Source: Marinisporobacter sp.
Lineage (GTDB): Bacteria > Bacillota > Clostridia > Peptostreptococcales > Thermotaleaceae
Assembly (NCBI GenBank): GCA_025210395.1
Contig: JAOARV010000033.1
Location: forward strand, 1-53,916
Reading direction: 5' to 3'
DNA: 53,916 nucleotides
Below the pieces are notes generated by a model that saw nothing but the letters and a program-made list of their open reading frames with translations, made no database searches and was not told the DNA's origin. A program made the translations under genes and the position numbers. The first letter of the stretch is position 1. The number at the start of each line of letters is the position of its first letter. This document shows positions 28,141-35,249 of the stretch, in pieces.

Positions 28141-28494
28141 GTGGAAGAGATAAGAAAAATACCTGAAGGATGGGAAGAAAAAGAATTAATAAAAGTAGCG
28201 ACTATTAAAATGGGTCAGTCACCAAGTTCTGATAATTATAATGATGAAGGTAGAGGTGTTTATCTTATACAAGGGAATGCTGATTGTAATAACAGAAAGA
28301 CAAGTCCAAGAGTATGGACTACTCAAATAACAAAAACTTGTGATATTGGAGATATAATAATGACCGTAAGAGCACCTGTAGGAGCTATATCCAAATGTTT
28401 ACATTATGCATGTATAGGTAGAGGTGTTTGCTCCATAAAATTTACCAATAATAATGATTACAGAATTATACGGCTAGAAAGCCCACTCCTTTAG
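28141..28494 (+). pseudogene. hsdS: Type I specificity subunit HsdS, 5' fragment
   Basis: Only the first part of target-recognition domain 1 remains: IPEGWEEKELIKVATIKMGQ, then SDNYNDEGRGVYLIQGNADC and GDIIMTVRAPVGAISK, all typical of HsdS. The frame then runs into the left end of an IS200/IS605 element near 28472-28482 and stops after RLESPLL at 28494. A normal HsdS has about 400 residues in two half-repeats. The rest is not found on the far side of the element. GTG at 28141 is preferred (GGGGTGA upstream); in-frame ATGs at 28111/28114 overlap the previous gene. Confidence 0.88.
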
Positions 28495-28588
28495 GTGTGG
28501 GATGAATAGCCCCCCCAACGTGCTTATTTTTTAAACATTCGTGTATGAAATCAGACTTAACATACACAAAATATGATATAATAGTCGT

Positions 28589-28990
28589 ATGATGAATGAC
28601 TATAGAAGAACTAAAACAACTGTATCTTTAATTAATTATCATTTTGTATTTTGTCCAAGGTACAGAAGAAAAATATTTTTAATCCCTAATGTAGAAGAAA
28701 GATTTAAACATATGGTCGAATATATATGTGAGGAGTTGGAAATTAAGATACTAGCTATAGAAACTGACAAAGACCATGTACATATATTTTTAAATTGTCT
28801 GCCTAAATTAAGTCCTGCTGATATAATGCAAAAGATAAAAGGTATAACAAGTAGAGTTCTACGAGATGAATTTAAACAATTGAGCAAAATGCCTTCTTTG
28901 TGGACTAGGAGTTATTTTGTGTCTACAGCAAGAAATGTTAGTAGTGAAACTATTAAAAAATATGTAGAAAATCAAAAAACAAGATATTAA
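28589..28990 (+). CDS. tnpA: IS200/IS605 transposase TnpA (Y1 HUH)
   Basis: Single-strand DNA transposase that excises and inserts the element. The HUH motif is HVH at residues 63-65 (DKDHVHIFLNC) and the catalytic tyrosine is probably Tyr124 in IKKYVENQ. At 133 residues it is full-length. Other family blocks present are YHFVFCPRYRRKIF and the WTRSYFVSTARNVS region. It lacks a clear AGGAGG; ATG 28589 or 28592 may be used. It appears intact, so the element may still be mobile. Confidence 0.95.
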   Translation: MMNDYRRTKTTVSLINYHFVFCPRYRRKIFLIPNVEERFKHMVEYICEELEIKILAIETDKDHVHIFLNCLPKLSPADIMQKIKGITSRVLRDEFKQLSKMPSLWTRSYFVSTARNVSSETIKKYVENQKTRY

Positions 28991-29008
28991 GAAAGTGAGG
29001 TGAATACT

Positions 29009-30457
29009 TTGTCAAATTTTATTTTAACTCTTCAATTAGATACTCAAAAATATCAAGAAGATATACTTAATAAAAGGTTAGAGATTGGTAGAAATATTTA
29101 TAATGCTTGCCTTAAAGAATTGTATAGAAGATATGACCACATGAAAGAATCAAAAGAATATAGAAAAATCGTTAAAATGGATAAAGGAAAAGAACGTAAT
29201 AAAAAATTCAATGAAGTTAATAAAAAATATGGTTTGACAGAATATTCACTTCATGAATACGTTAAGCCAATGCAACATCATTTTAAGAAAAATATAGATA
29301 GTTTCACTGCTCAAAAGATAGCTACTAGATGCTTTAAAGCATTTCAAAATCTAATATTTCATAAATCCAGTAAAGTATATTTTGAAAAATATGGTAAAAT
29401 GAATAGTGTTGAAGGAAAATCCAACAAAACAGGTATAAGATATAAAGATAATACTCTACTATGGAATGATTTAGAGATTTCAGTAATCATAAAAAAGAAT
29501 GATGAATATGCACATATGGCATTATTAAATAGAGTGAAATATTGTAGAGTTGTTAGAAAATTTATTCGAGATAAATATAAATACTATATTCAATTAGTGT
29601 TAGATGGTATACCACCAATGAAGATCAATAAAGAAACTGGCGAGATTAAAAATAGTATAGGTACTGGAAATGTAGGTATAGATATAGGCACTCAAACTAT
29701 TGCAATATCAAGTGAAAAGGAAGTTAAATTATTAGAATTAGCACCACAAATTAATAATATAGAAATAGAAAAACGTAAATCATTAAGGAAATTAGATAGA
29801 CAACGTAGAGTCAATAACCCAAACAAGTATAATACGGATGGAACTATAAAACGTGGAAATAGGGACAAATGGATTAAATCAAATAATTATATTAAAACTC
29901 AACATGAATTAAGAGAAATTCAAAGAAAACAAGCTGATATAAGGAAACAAAGTCACAATATATTAGCTAATTATATCTTAAGCCTAGGAAATAGAATTTT
30001 AGTAGAAGAAATGAATTATAAAGGACTTCAATCAAGGGCAAAAGAAACTACTATAAACAAAAAAGGCAAGTTTAATAAAAAGAAAAGGTTTGGTAAATCC
30101 TTAGCAAATAAAGCTCCAAGTATGTTATTGACTATAATAGATAATAAATTAAAATGGCATGGTGAAAAACTATTAAAAATAAATACAAAAAAAATCAAAG
30201 CATCACAATATAATCATATAGAAGATAAATATATCAAAAAGAAATTGTCGGCTAGATGGAATGATTTTGGAGAGTTTAAAATTCAAAGAGATATTTATTC
30301 TGCATTTATAATTCAAAATGTAATAGGCAACAAATTAGACACAATAAATAAAAAGAATATGATAGAAATATTTGATAAATTTAAAACACTGCATGACATA
30401 GAAATACAAAGGATTAAAAATAGTAAAAGTAAATTAATATCCAGTATGGGAATCTAA
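29009..30457 (+). CDS. tnpB: TnpB family RNA-guided nuclease lacking the zinc finger
   Basis: Accessory protein of IS605-type elements; TnpB homologues are RNA-guided DNA nucleases. RuvC motifs are kept: Asp225 in VGIDIGTQTIAIS, Glu near 333-334 in ILVEEMNYKGLQS, and Asp428 in KIQRDIYSAF. Where typical TnpB has a four-cysteine zinc ribbon there is KASQYNHIEDKYIKKKL with no cysteine, a variant fold also seen in some other clostridial elements (from memory). The start preferred is TTG at 29009, eight bases after AGTGAGG; GTG at 29000 overlaps that site. It is 482 residues, long for TnpB because of an extended N-terminal half. Confidence 0.9.
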   Translation: MSNFILTLQLDTQKYQEDILNKRLEIGRNIYNACLKELYRRYDHMKESKEYRKIVKMDKGKERNKKFNEVNKKYGLTEYSLHEYVKPMQHHFKKNIDSFTAQKIATRCFKAFQNLIFHKSSKVYFEKYGKMNSVEGKSNKTGIRYKDNTLLWNDLEISVIIKKNDEYAHMALLNRVKYCRVVRKFIRDKYKYYIQLVLDGIPPMKINKETGEIKNSIGTGNVGIDIGTQTIAISSEKEVKLLELAPQINNIEIEKRKSLRKLDRQRRVNNPNKYNTDGTIKRGNRDKWIKSNNYIKTQHELREIQRKQADIRKQSHNILANYILSLGNRILVEEMNYKGLQSRAKETTINKKGKFNKKKRFGKSLANKAPSMLLTIIDNKLKWHGEKLLKINTKKIKASQYNHIEDKYIKKKLSARWNDFGEFKIQRDIYSAFIIQNVIGNKLDTINKKNMIEIFDKFKTLHDIEIQRIKNSKSKLISSMGI

Positions 30458-30662
30458 TTTTTAAATATAGAAGGTTTTGATGTGAGCCTTAAATTGTCGC
30501 TAATTAGTCCGTTGGGATTATTGTCAATGAAAGTCTTAAAAAAATTAATTAGTCCTTATATGTTGTAGGTATGAGCATTTAGTAATAATGTAAGCCTTAT
30601 GTTGAGAGTATAAGGGAAGTTAACATATTTAAGAACCCCATGCCTTTAGGCGTGGGAGCGTC
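30458..30662 (+). ncRNA. Probable omega (right-end) RNA region of the IS
   Basis: The ~200 noncoding bases between the tnpB stop and the right tip hold repeated pairing segments (GTGAGCCTTA and GTAAGCCTTA; TTAATTAGTCC-type repeats at 30499 and 30547) and end in the right hairpin. In related elements this segment is the guide RNA scaffold, with the guide read from the flanking DNA. Here that flank would be the ABC-exporter remnant. Confidence 0.45.
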
Positions 30663-30755
30663 AGAGATGAGGGAATCAAGGAAAAAGGAAGCCATGAGAA
30701 ACTTATAGAAAAAAATGGTATGTATGCACAATTTTACAATATGCAATTTGAATAA
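30663..30755 (+). pseudogene. 3' remnant of an ABC exporter ATPase
   Basis: Directly after the right IS end an open frame encodes RDEGIKEKGSHEKLIEKNGM followed by YAQFYNMQFE and a stop. This is the typical C-terminus of ABC exporter ATPases (GSHEELL..NGMY..LY..QF). Only the last 30 codons survive. Nothing of this gene lies left of the element, so it is not the other half of hsdS. The junction marks a deletion or rearrangement at the IS. Confidence 0.85.
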
Positions 30756-30820
30756 ACTGTTGAAATATGGATTAAGAGCTGTTATATTGGAATAAATTAA
30801 ACTACATTGAGGTGACGGAA

Positions 30821-31759
30821 GTGACGTTCTCAGGGACAGATAGAAAGAAAAAAAGTGAAATGGATGAAAAAGAACTAGTGCCACATTCACAAAGTAGTTA
30901 TAAAAGAAATATAAGTGAAGTGAACGAATATGGATATGCATTTAAAAAAGGGATATCCAGTGTGGAAGACTGTTATTTTGAAGGGGTTGAATATGAAAAA
31001 GACCTCTTACCAAGTGGAAACAGATATAAGGTCATTAAAGAGAATCTAAGAACTGTAATTGCAGAGTTTGATGATCATAACAAAATTATTAATAGGTGGA
31101 TGGGTGCTAGTCAAGTAGGCACAAATGTAAGAGGTGGTCATGGGGATGAAATCTATATTAAGCTAAAAAAGAAGATTACTAAGCCTAAAAATAAAAACAA
31201 GGCTGAAGAAGAAAAAATTATTTACCATTATAAGCTACCTATACTTAAAGATATGATCATTGATTATTTGAAGGTGCCTGATAATTATTTGAGTAATCCT
31301 AAAAATTTTATGTATTTTGATGCCAGTGAAGGAAGATTTATCAGCGAAGAAGAATGGCGTGATAATATACACTATAAGGAAAGAATGGAGCTTAATGGAG
31401 ATGATCAGCTGCCAGCTACTCCAGAAGAAGCTGAAAAGCAAGGTTTTAGAAAATTAATATGGTTCAAAGCCATTTACCATGGCTCTACTTCAGGAAATCT
31501 TAAATATGTTCATAGTGATGGTAGAGAAGCTATCTATGAACCTATATATAAGTATACGGAAAAAACTTTATTCAAAGGGAAGATCACTACTACAAAAAAG
31601 ACGATTGAAGGGTATAAGATCATGACCTTTGAAGACAATCCAGTACAGGGACCAACTTATAATTATATTGATGAGTCAGTAAGTTCGGAAGGACACTTTC
31701 TGTTTGATATGCTTCCATACTATTGGTGGCAAGGATCTGCTGAGTTAGTAGATGGATAA
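30821..31759 (+). CDS. Unrecognised 312-aa hydrophilic protein
   Basis: I do not recognise this family. The start preferred is GTG at 30821, eight bases after TTGAGG; the in-frame GTG at 30812 overlaps that site. The protein has no signal peptide or clear membrane segment. It begins with a Lys/Glu-rich region, has a basic insertion (KLKKKITKPKNKNKAEEEK) near residues 120-140, and ends with an aromatic-rich stretch, HFLFDMLPYYWWQGSAE. The lone position beside an IS and the modular look suggest an accessory or effector-type gene, but no function can be assigned. A terminator follows. Confidence 0.7.
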   Translation: MTFSGTDRKKKSEMDEKELVPHSQSSYKRNISEVNEYGYAFKKGISSVEDCYFEGVEYEKDLLPSGNRYKVIKENLRTVIAEFDDHNKIINRWMGASQVGTNVRGGHGDEIYIKLKKKITKPKNKNKAEEEKIIYHYKLPILKDMIIDYLKVPDNYLSNPKNFMYFDASEGRFISEEEWRDNIHYKERMELNGDDQLPATPEEAEKQGFRKLIWFKAIYHGSTSGNLKYVHSDGREAIYEPIYKYTEKTLFKGKITTTKKTIEGYKIMTFEDNPVQGPTYNYIDESVSSEGHFLFDMLPYYWWQGSAELVDG

Positions 31760-31826
31760 AAACACGAAAGATATATGGATAGATTATCACGATGACTTTA
31801 AAAAAATATTGAAAATTATTCTCTTG

Positions 31827-31857
31827 AAAACCGTTGGAATTTCAACGGTTTTTGTTG
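31827..31857 (+). terminator. Terminator after 312-aa gene
   Basis: AAAACCGTTG pairs perfectly with CAACGGTTTT around GAATTT, followed by T residues. Confidence 0.85.
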
Positions 31858-31891
31858 ATGTTGGAGAATAAAGTATTTTGAGAACAAAAAT

Positions 31892-31910
31892 GATAACGAT
31901 AATCATTTAC
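31892..31910 (+). promoter_or_regulatory. Fur/Zur-type operator overlapping rpsD promoter
   Basis: GATAACGATAATCATTTAC matches the classical Fur box (GATAATGATAATCATTATC) at 16 of 19 positions and overlaps the -35 box at 31906. A Fur-family repressor bound here would block transcription. Confidence 0.65.
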
Positions 31911-31934
31911 AATTAACAAGATTCTTGATATACT
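31906..31934 (+). promoter_or_regulatory. Promoter of S4 paralogue
   Basis: TTTACA (31906-31911) and TATACT (31929-31934) with exact 17-bp spacing. The start of transcription is expected near 31941. Confidence 0.75.
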
Positions 31935-31952
31935 ATATGCGTACACAGGTGG

Positions 31953-31978
31953 CATAAATTATCGCGGCGAAATTTATG
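31953..31978 (+). promoter_or_regulatory. Leader hairpin before S4 paralogue
   Basis: CATAAATT and AATTTATG form a perfect 8-bp stem with a GC-rich 10-base loop (ATCGCGGCGA), ending just 5 bases before the GGAGATGA ribosome site. S4 proteins often repress their own mRNA, so this may be a binding site (inference). Confidence 0.45.
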
Positions 31979-31995
31979 TTATGGAGATGATTGAA

Positions 31996-32595
31996 ATGGC
32001 AAGAATGAGAGGCCCAAGATTTAAAAAATGTAGAAGATTAGGACTTAATGTTTGTGGACATCCAAAAGCAATGAATCGAGGAGATAATGGACAATCAAGA
32101 GAAAAAAGAAAGCTATCTCCTTATGGTATACAGCTTTTAGAAAAACAAAGATTAAGAGGCTACTACGAAGTGATGGAAAAGCAGTTTAGAAGATATGTAA
32201 AGGCTGCAATCAAAGATAGTGAGACAACAGGTTCTTCACTGATCAAAAGACTTGAGTGTAGACTAGATAACCTAGTGTATAGACTAAATTTTGCAGGTTC
32301 CATCAGACAAGCAAGACAAATGGTAGTACATGGTCATATCTTAGTAAATGGGAAGAAAGTAGATATTCCTTCCTATGGAATTTCAGTAGGCGATGTGATT
32401 TCATTAAAGGAAAAATCAAGAAAAAATGAGATGTTTAAAAATAACTTCTTAGAAAATGTAACATATGCATTGCCTTACTTAAGTAAAAATGAAGCAGAAT
32501 TTTCGGGAGTTCTTGAAAGGATGCCTGAACGTGATGAAGTTCCAATTGAGATTAGGGACCACTTAGTAGTAGAATTTTATTCACAAATCATCTAG
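31996..32595 (+). CDS. rpsD: 30S ribosomal protein S4, stand-alone paralogue
   Basis: Primary 16S rRNA-binding protein of the small subunit. The N-terminus [17 protein letters not shown], the S4 block [19 protein letters not shown], and the S4 RNA-binding domain ([40 protein letters not shown]) are intact. The start chosen is ATG 31996, 6-7 bases after GGAGATGA; an upstream in-frame ATG at 31981 adds five atypical residues. It is monocistronic, away from any ribosomal operon, so a second S4 gene is expected elsewhere. The N-terminal region has only two cysteines and no complete Cys4 zinc site. The Fur-like operator suggests it replaces the main S4 under metal limitation. Confidence 0.93.
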   Translation: MARMRGPRFKKCRRLGLNVCGHPKAMNRGDNGQSREKRKLSPYGIQLLEKQRLRGYYEVMEKQFRRYVKAAIKDSETTGSSLIKRLECRLDNLVYRLNFAGSIRQARQMVVHGHILVNGKKVDIPSYGISVGDVISLKEKSRKNEMFKNNFLENVTYALPYLSKNEAEFSGVLERMPERDEVPIEIRDHLVVEFYSQII

Positions 32596-32621
32596 TAGAA
32601 AAGTACATGTCTATTTTGTTT

Positions 32622-32653
32622 ACAAAGGCTATATTTACAAATATAGCCTTTGT
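32622..32653. terminator. Strong hairpin after rpsD
   Basis: ACAAAGGCTATAT and ATATAGCCTTTGT form a long near-perfect palindrome. There is no T tract on the + strand, so termination efficiency is uncertain. Confidence 0.55.
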
Positions 32654-32692
32654 AACAATTTAGAATAGGAACAGATTTGGGGGTAGGTAAGA

Positions 32693-33385
32693 ATGCAAGG
32701 ATTAGATAGAAAAGATAATTTTTATTTTTGGGAAAATAAAATTAGAAATACGGATAGCATTCTATTTGAAAATATGGATCAAAAAAGATTGACGAAAGAA
32801 TCTAAAATAATCTATATAGGAATATTAGATGAGAAAAAAAATTTGCTCCGATCTGGATGGAGCAGTCATGTAGATGTGAGTACAGCTTTAGGATTTTTAC
32901 AGTATGTGTTTTTGCCAACAGTCTTTTATACTTGGATAGATCAAGAAAGTGATGGTTTTTATATTCCATTATCTCCATTTTATGTTCTAAAAGATGAAGT
33001 TTTAAAAAATGTAGACAAAGAAAACTGCAAAGATATAAATAATGATGCAATAAGAATGGAAAGAGCATATGATTATTTAAATAGTATATGGAAAGATGCT
33101 GATGAGATAAAGAATAAGAAGCTTAAAAAATTTTGTAAAGATTTCAATATTATTTGGGAGGAAGAGCCTGAAAAGAAATTATTTATTAGAATATTTGAAA
33201 AATGTGAAGAAATAGGGGATTTTATTTTAGAACAAGCTGAAGATGAATTTGAAGAGGTAATTGAAGAAGAAATTGGAATGTCTATAGATGAATTAAAGTC
33301 TATGTGTAAAAATGCCTATAATGAGCCATTGATCAATAGGAATTTAATTAAAATATTAAATACTAAAATTCCTATATGGTTTTGA
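32693..33385 (+). CDS. Unrecognised 230-aa protein
   Basis: I do not recognise this family. The ATG follows GGGGGTAGG. It has no signal peptide; a mildly hydrophobic stretch near residues 62-85 (TALGFLQYVFLPTVFYTWID) looks like a buried core helix rather than a membrane segment. The C-terminal half is highly acidic and helical (EDEFEEVIEEEIGMSIDELK). A conserved-looking GWSSHVDVSTALGFLQ may be functional. It lies between two metal-regulated genes but has its own terminator and no operator, so no link is shown. Confidence 0.75.
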   Translation: MQGLDRKDNFYFWENKIRNTDSILFENMDQKRLTKESKIIYIGILDEKKNLLRSGWSSHVDVSTALGFLQYVFLPTVFYTWIDQESDGFYIPLSPFYVLKDEVLKNVDKENCKDINNDAIRMERAYDYLNSIWKDADEIKNKKLKKFCKDFNIIWEEEPEKKLFIRIFEKCEEIGDFILEQAEDEFEEVIEEEIGMSIDELKSMCKNAYNEPLINRNLIKILNTKIPIWF

Positions 33386-33410
33386 TGAAATAAAATGAAA
33401 ATTTTTAAGT

Positions 33411-33437
33411 GTAGCACACAGGTGTTATGCTTTTTTA
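33411..33437 (+). terminator. Probable terminator after 230-aa gene
   Basis: AGCA-CAC pairs with GTG-TTATGCT imperfectly, followed by TTTTTTA. Confidence 0.5.
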
Positions 33438-33514
33438 TTTATTATGAAAAGTTAGTTTTAGCTAATAAATTATCAGATAAAAGTTATAAAAGAGGAACAT
33501 AAACCACACAAGAC

Positions 33515-33533
33515 GAATATGATATTCATTATC
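33515..33533 (+). promoter_or_regulatory. Fur/Zur-type operator upstream of metal transporter
   Basis: GAATATGATATTCATTATC matches the Fur box at 16 of 19 positions and lies 28 bp before the troA start. Together with the box at 31892 it suggests one regulon. Fur, Zur or an MntR-type regulator cannot be told apart from the motif alone. Confidence 0.6.
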
Positions 33534-33560
33534 AACAAAAATAATAAGGAGGAGATGTCA

Positions 33561-34487
33561 ATGAAAAAGCATATTTTAATCCTGTTTGTATTATTAAGTA
33601 TGGTGATTACAAGTTGTGGTAATCAGGAGATTTCAAAAGATAATGGGAAAATTCACATAGTAGCGACTACTACTATGCTAGCCGACGCAGTTAAGATCAT
33701 AGGAGTAGATCAAGTTCAAGTAGAAGGGTTAATGGGTCCTGGAATAGATCCTCATTTATATAAAGCTAGTGCAGGAGATGTGGAAAAAATGCAGCAAGCA
33801 GAGCTTGTGATCTATAATGGACTCCATTTAGAAGGTAAGATGGGCGAAATATTTGAAAATATGGAGAAGCAAAATAAAAGAATTCTAGAAGTAGGAGAAG
33901 GACTATCAAAAGATGAACTTATTGAGGCAGAAAGCAGCCCAGGCAATTATGACCCACACATTTGGTTTAATGTTGAACTTTGGATAAAATCAGTAGAAGC
34001 AATTGAAAAGACATTAAGTGATTATGATAAAGAGCATGCAGTATTATACAAAGAAAATGCGAAAAATTATATAGAGGAATTAAAAGAACTTCATGAATAT
34101 GTACAAAAAAGAGTTGAGGAAGTGCCAAAAGAAAAAAGAGTATTAATAACAGCTCATGATGCATTTAATTATTTGGGAGATAGATATGGATTTGAAGTAA
34201 AAGGACTTCAAGGATTGAGTACAGCAACAGAAGCAGGAACAGCAGATGTGAAAAATTTAGCAGATTATATTGCTGAGAATAAAATACCAGCTATATTTGT
34301 AGAATCTTCAGTACCTGTTAAAAACATAGAAGCATTACAAGATGCAGTTTCGGCGAGAGGTTTTAAGGTGGAAATAGGAGGAGAACTTTTCTCTGATTCT
34401 TTAGGAGATCCTGATAGTGAAGAAGGTACTTATATAGGAACGGTAAAGCATAATATTAATACTATAGTAGATGCATTGATAAAATAG
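33561..34487 (+). CDS. troA: Metal ABC transporter substrate-binding lipoprotein (TroA/ZnuA-type)
   Basis: Cluster A-I binding protein that captures Zn2+ or Mn2+ outside the cell. Signal peptide with lipobox VITSC (Cys19). The four metal ligands typical of TroA are visible: His in GIDPHLYKAS, His in YDPHIWFN, His in ITAHDAFNYL and Asp in LFSDSLGD. It lacks the long His-rich loop of ZnuA proteins, which fits the TroA/MntC shape; zinc versus manganese stays open. The start is ATG 33561, 5-6 bases after AAGGAGGAG; the in-frame upstream ATG at 33519 would ruin the signal peptide. First gene of troABCD. Confidence 0.93.
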   Translation: MKKHILILFVLLSMVITSCGNQEISKDNGKIHIVATTTMLADAVKIIGVDQVQVEGLMGPGIDPHLYKASAGDVEKMQQAELVIYNGLHLEGKMGEIFENMEKQNKRILEVGEGLSKDELIEAESSPGNYDPHIWFNVELWIKSVEAIEKTLSDYDKEHAVLYKENAKNYIEELKELHEYVQKRVEEVPKEKRVLITAHDAFNYLGDRYGFEVKGLQGLSTATEAGTADVKNLADYIAENKIPAIFVESSVPVKNIEALQDAVSARGFKVEIGGELFSDSLGDPDSEEGTYIGTVKHNINTIVDALIK

Positions 34488-34499
34488 AGGAGGATGAGA

Positions 34500-35249
34500 A
34501 TGGATAAGATAGCAGTTCAAGTGAATGACTTAACTGTAGCATACCATAAAAAACCAGTATTATGGGATATTGACTTAGAAATACCTTCAGGAATTTTGAT
34601 GGCCATTGTAGGACCTAATGGTGCAGGAAAATCAACCCTAATAAAAACTATGCTCAATTTAATCAAACCCCTTACGGGTAGAACTCTCTTTTGGGGAGAA
34701 GATTATAAGGTGAAGAGGAAAAGGATCGCTTATGTTCCTCAAAGGGGGAGTGTAGATTGGGACTTTCCTACGAATGTATTAGATGTTGTGACTATGGGGA
34801 CTTATGGAAAGCTTGGTTGGATCAAACGTCCAGGGAAAAAAGAAAAAGAAAAAGGGATTAAAGCTTTAGAAAAAGTTGATATGCTTTCCTATTCCCATAG
34901 GCAAATCAGTCAGTTATCTGGAGGGCAACAACAAAGAGTATTTTTAGCTAGGGCTTTAGTACAGGATGCAGACATATATTTTATGGATGAACCTTTCCAA
35001 GGAGTAGATGCTAAAACGGAAAAAGCCATTATTAAGCTTTTAGAAGAATTAAAAGATAGAGGAAAAACAGTTGTAGTTGTGCATCATGATTTACACACAG
35101 TGCCAGAATATTTTGATTGGGTAACTTTATTAAATACCATCATTATAGACTATGGTCCAATCAAGGATGTATTTACTGAAGAAAATTTGAAAAAAACCTA
35201 CAAAAGTGCTATTGATACTTTTTATAAGAATCATGAGGAAGTGATTTAA
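34500..35249 (+). CDS. troB: Metal ABC transporter ATPase (TroB/ZnuC-type)
   Basis: ATPase of the Zn/Mn importer. Walker A GPNGAGKST near residue 38, signature LSGGQQQR, Walker B DIYFMDEPFQGVD, and switch VVVHHDLHT. The block YVPQRGSVDWDFPTNVLDVV is typical of metal-type ABC proteins. The start chosen is ATG 34500, six bases after GAGGAGG; ATG 34494 directly abuts the ribosome site. It ends exactly one base before the ATG of the next gene. Confidence 0.95.
   Translation: MDKIAVQVNDLTVAYHKKPVLWDIDLEIPSGILMAIVGPNGAGKSTLIKTMLNLIKPLTGRTLFWGEDYKVKRKRIAYVPQRGSVDWDFPTNVLDVVTMGTYGKLGWIKRPGKKEKEKGIKALEKVDMLSYSHRQISQLSGGQQQRVFLARALVQDADIYFMDEPFQGVDAKTEKAIIKLLEELKDRGKTVVVVHHDLHTVPEYFDWVTLLNTIIIDYGPIKDVFTEENLKKTYKSAIDTFYKNHEEVI

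Larger units (their letters stand above)
28482..30662 (+). mobile_element. IS200/IS605-family insertion sequence
   Basis: The unit has tnpA and tnpB in the same orientation, bounded by subterminal hairpins rather than inverted repeats. The left hairpin 28482-28501 is CCCACTCC-TTTA-GGTGTGGG and the right hairpin 30637-30656 is CCCATGCC-TTTA-GGCGTGGG, with the same TTTA loop. Exact tips are uncertain: the left tip may lie up to ~15 bases upstream, and the right tip follows GGGAGCGTCA. These elements move as single strands at short target motifs and leave no target duplication. It interrupts hsdS. Confidence 0.9.

Noticed and set aside
30597..30941. Minus-strand 114-codon frame across the right IS end
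   Set aside because: It spans the IS tip, the ABC remnant and the start of the next gene, so it is a chance antisense frame.
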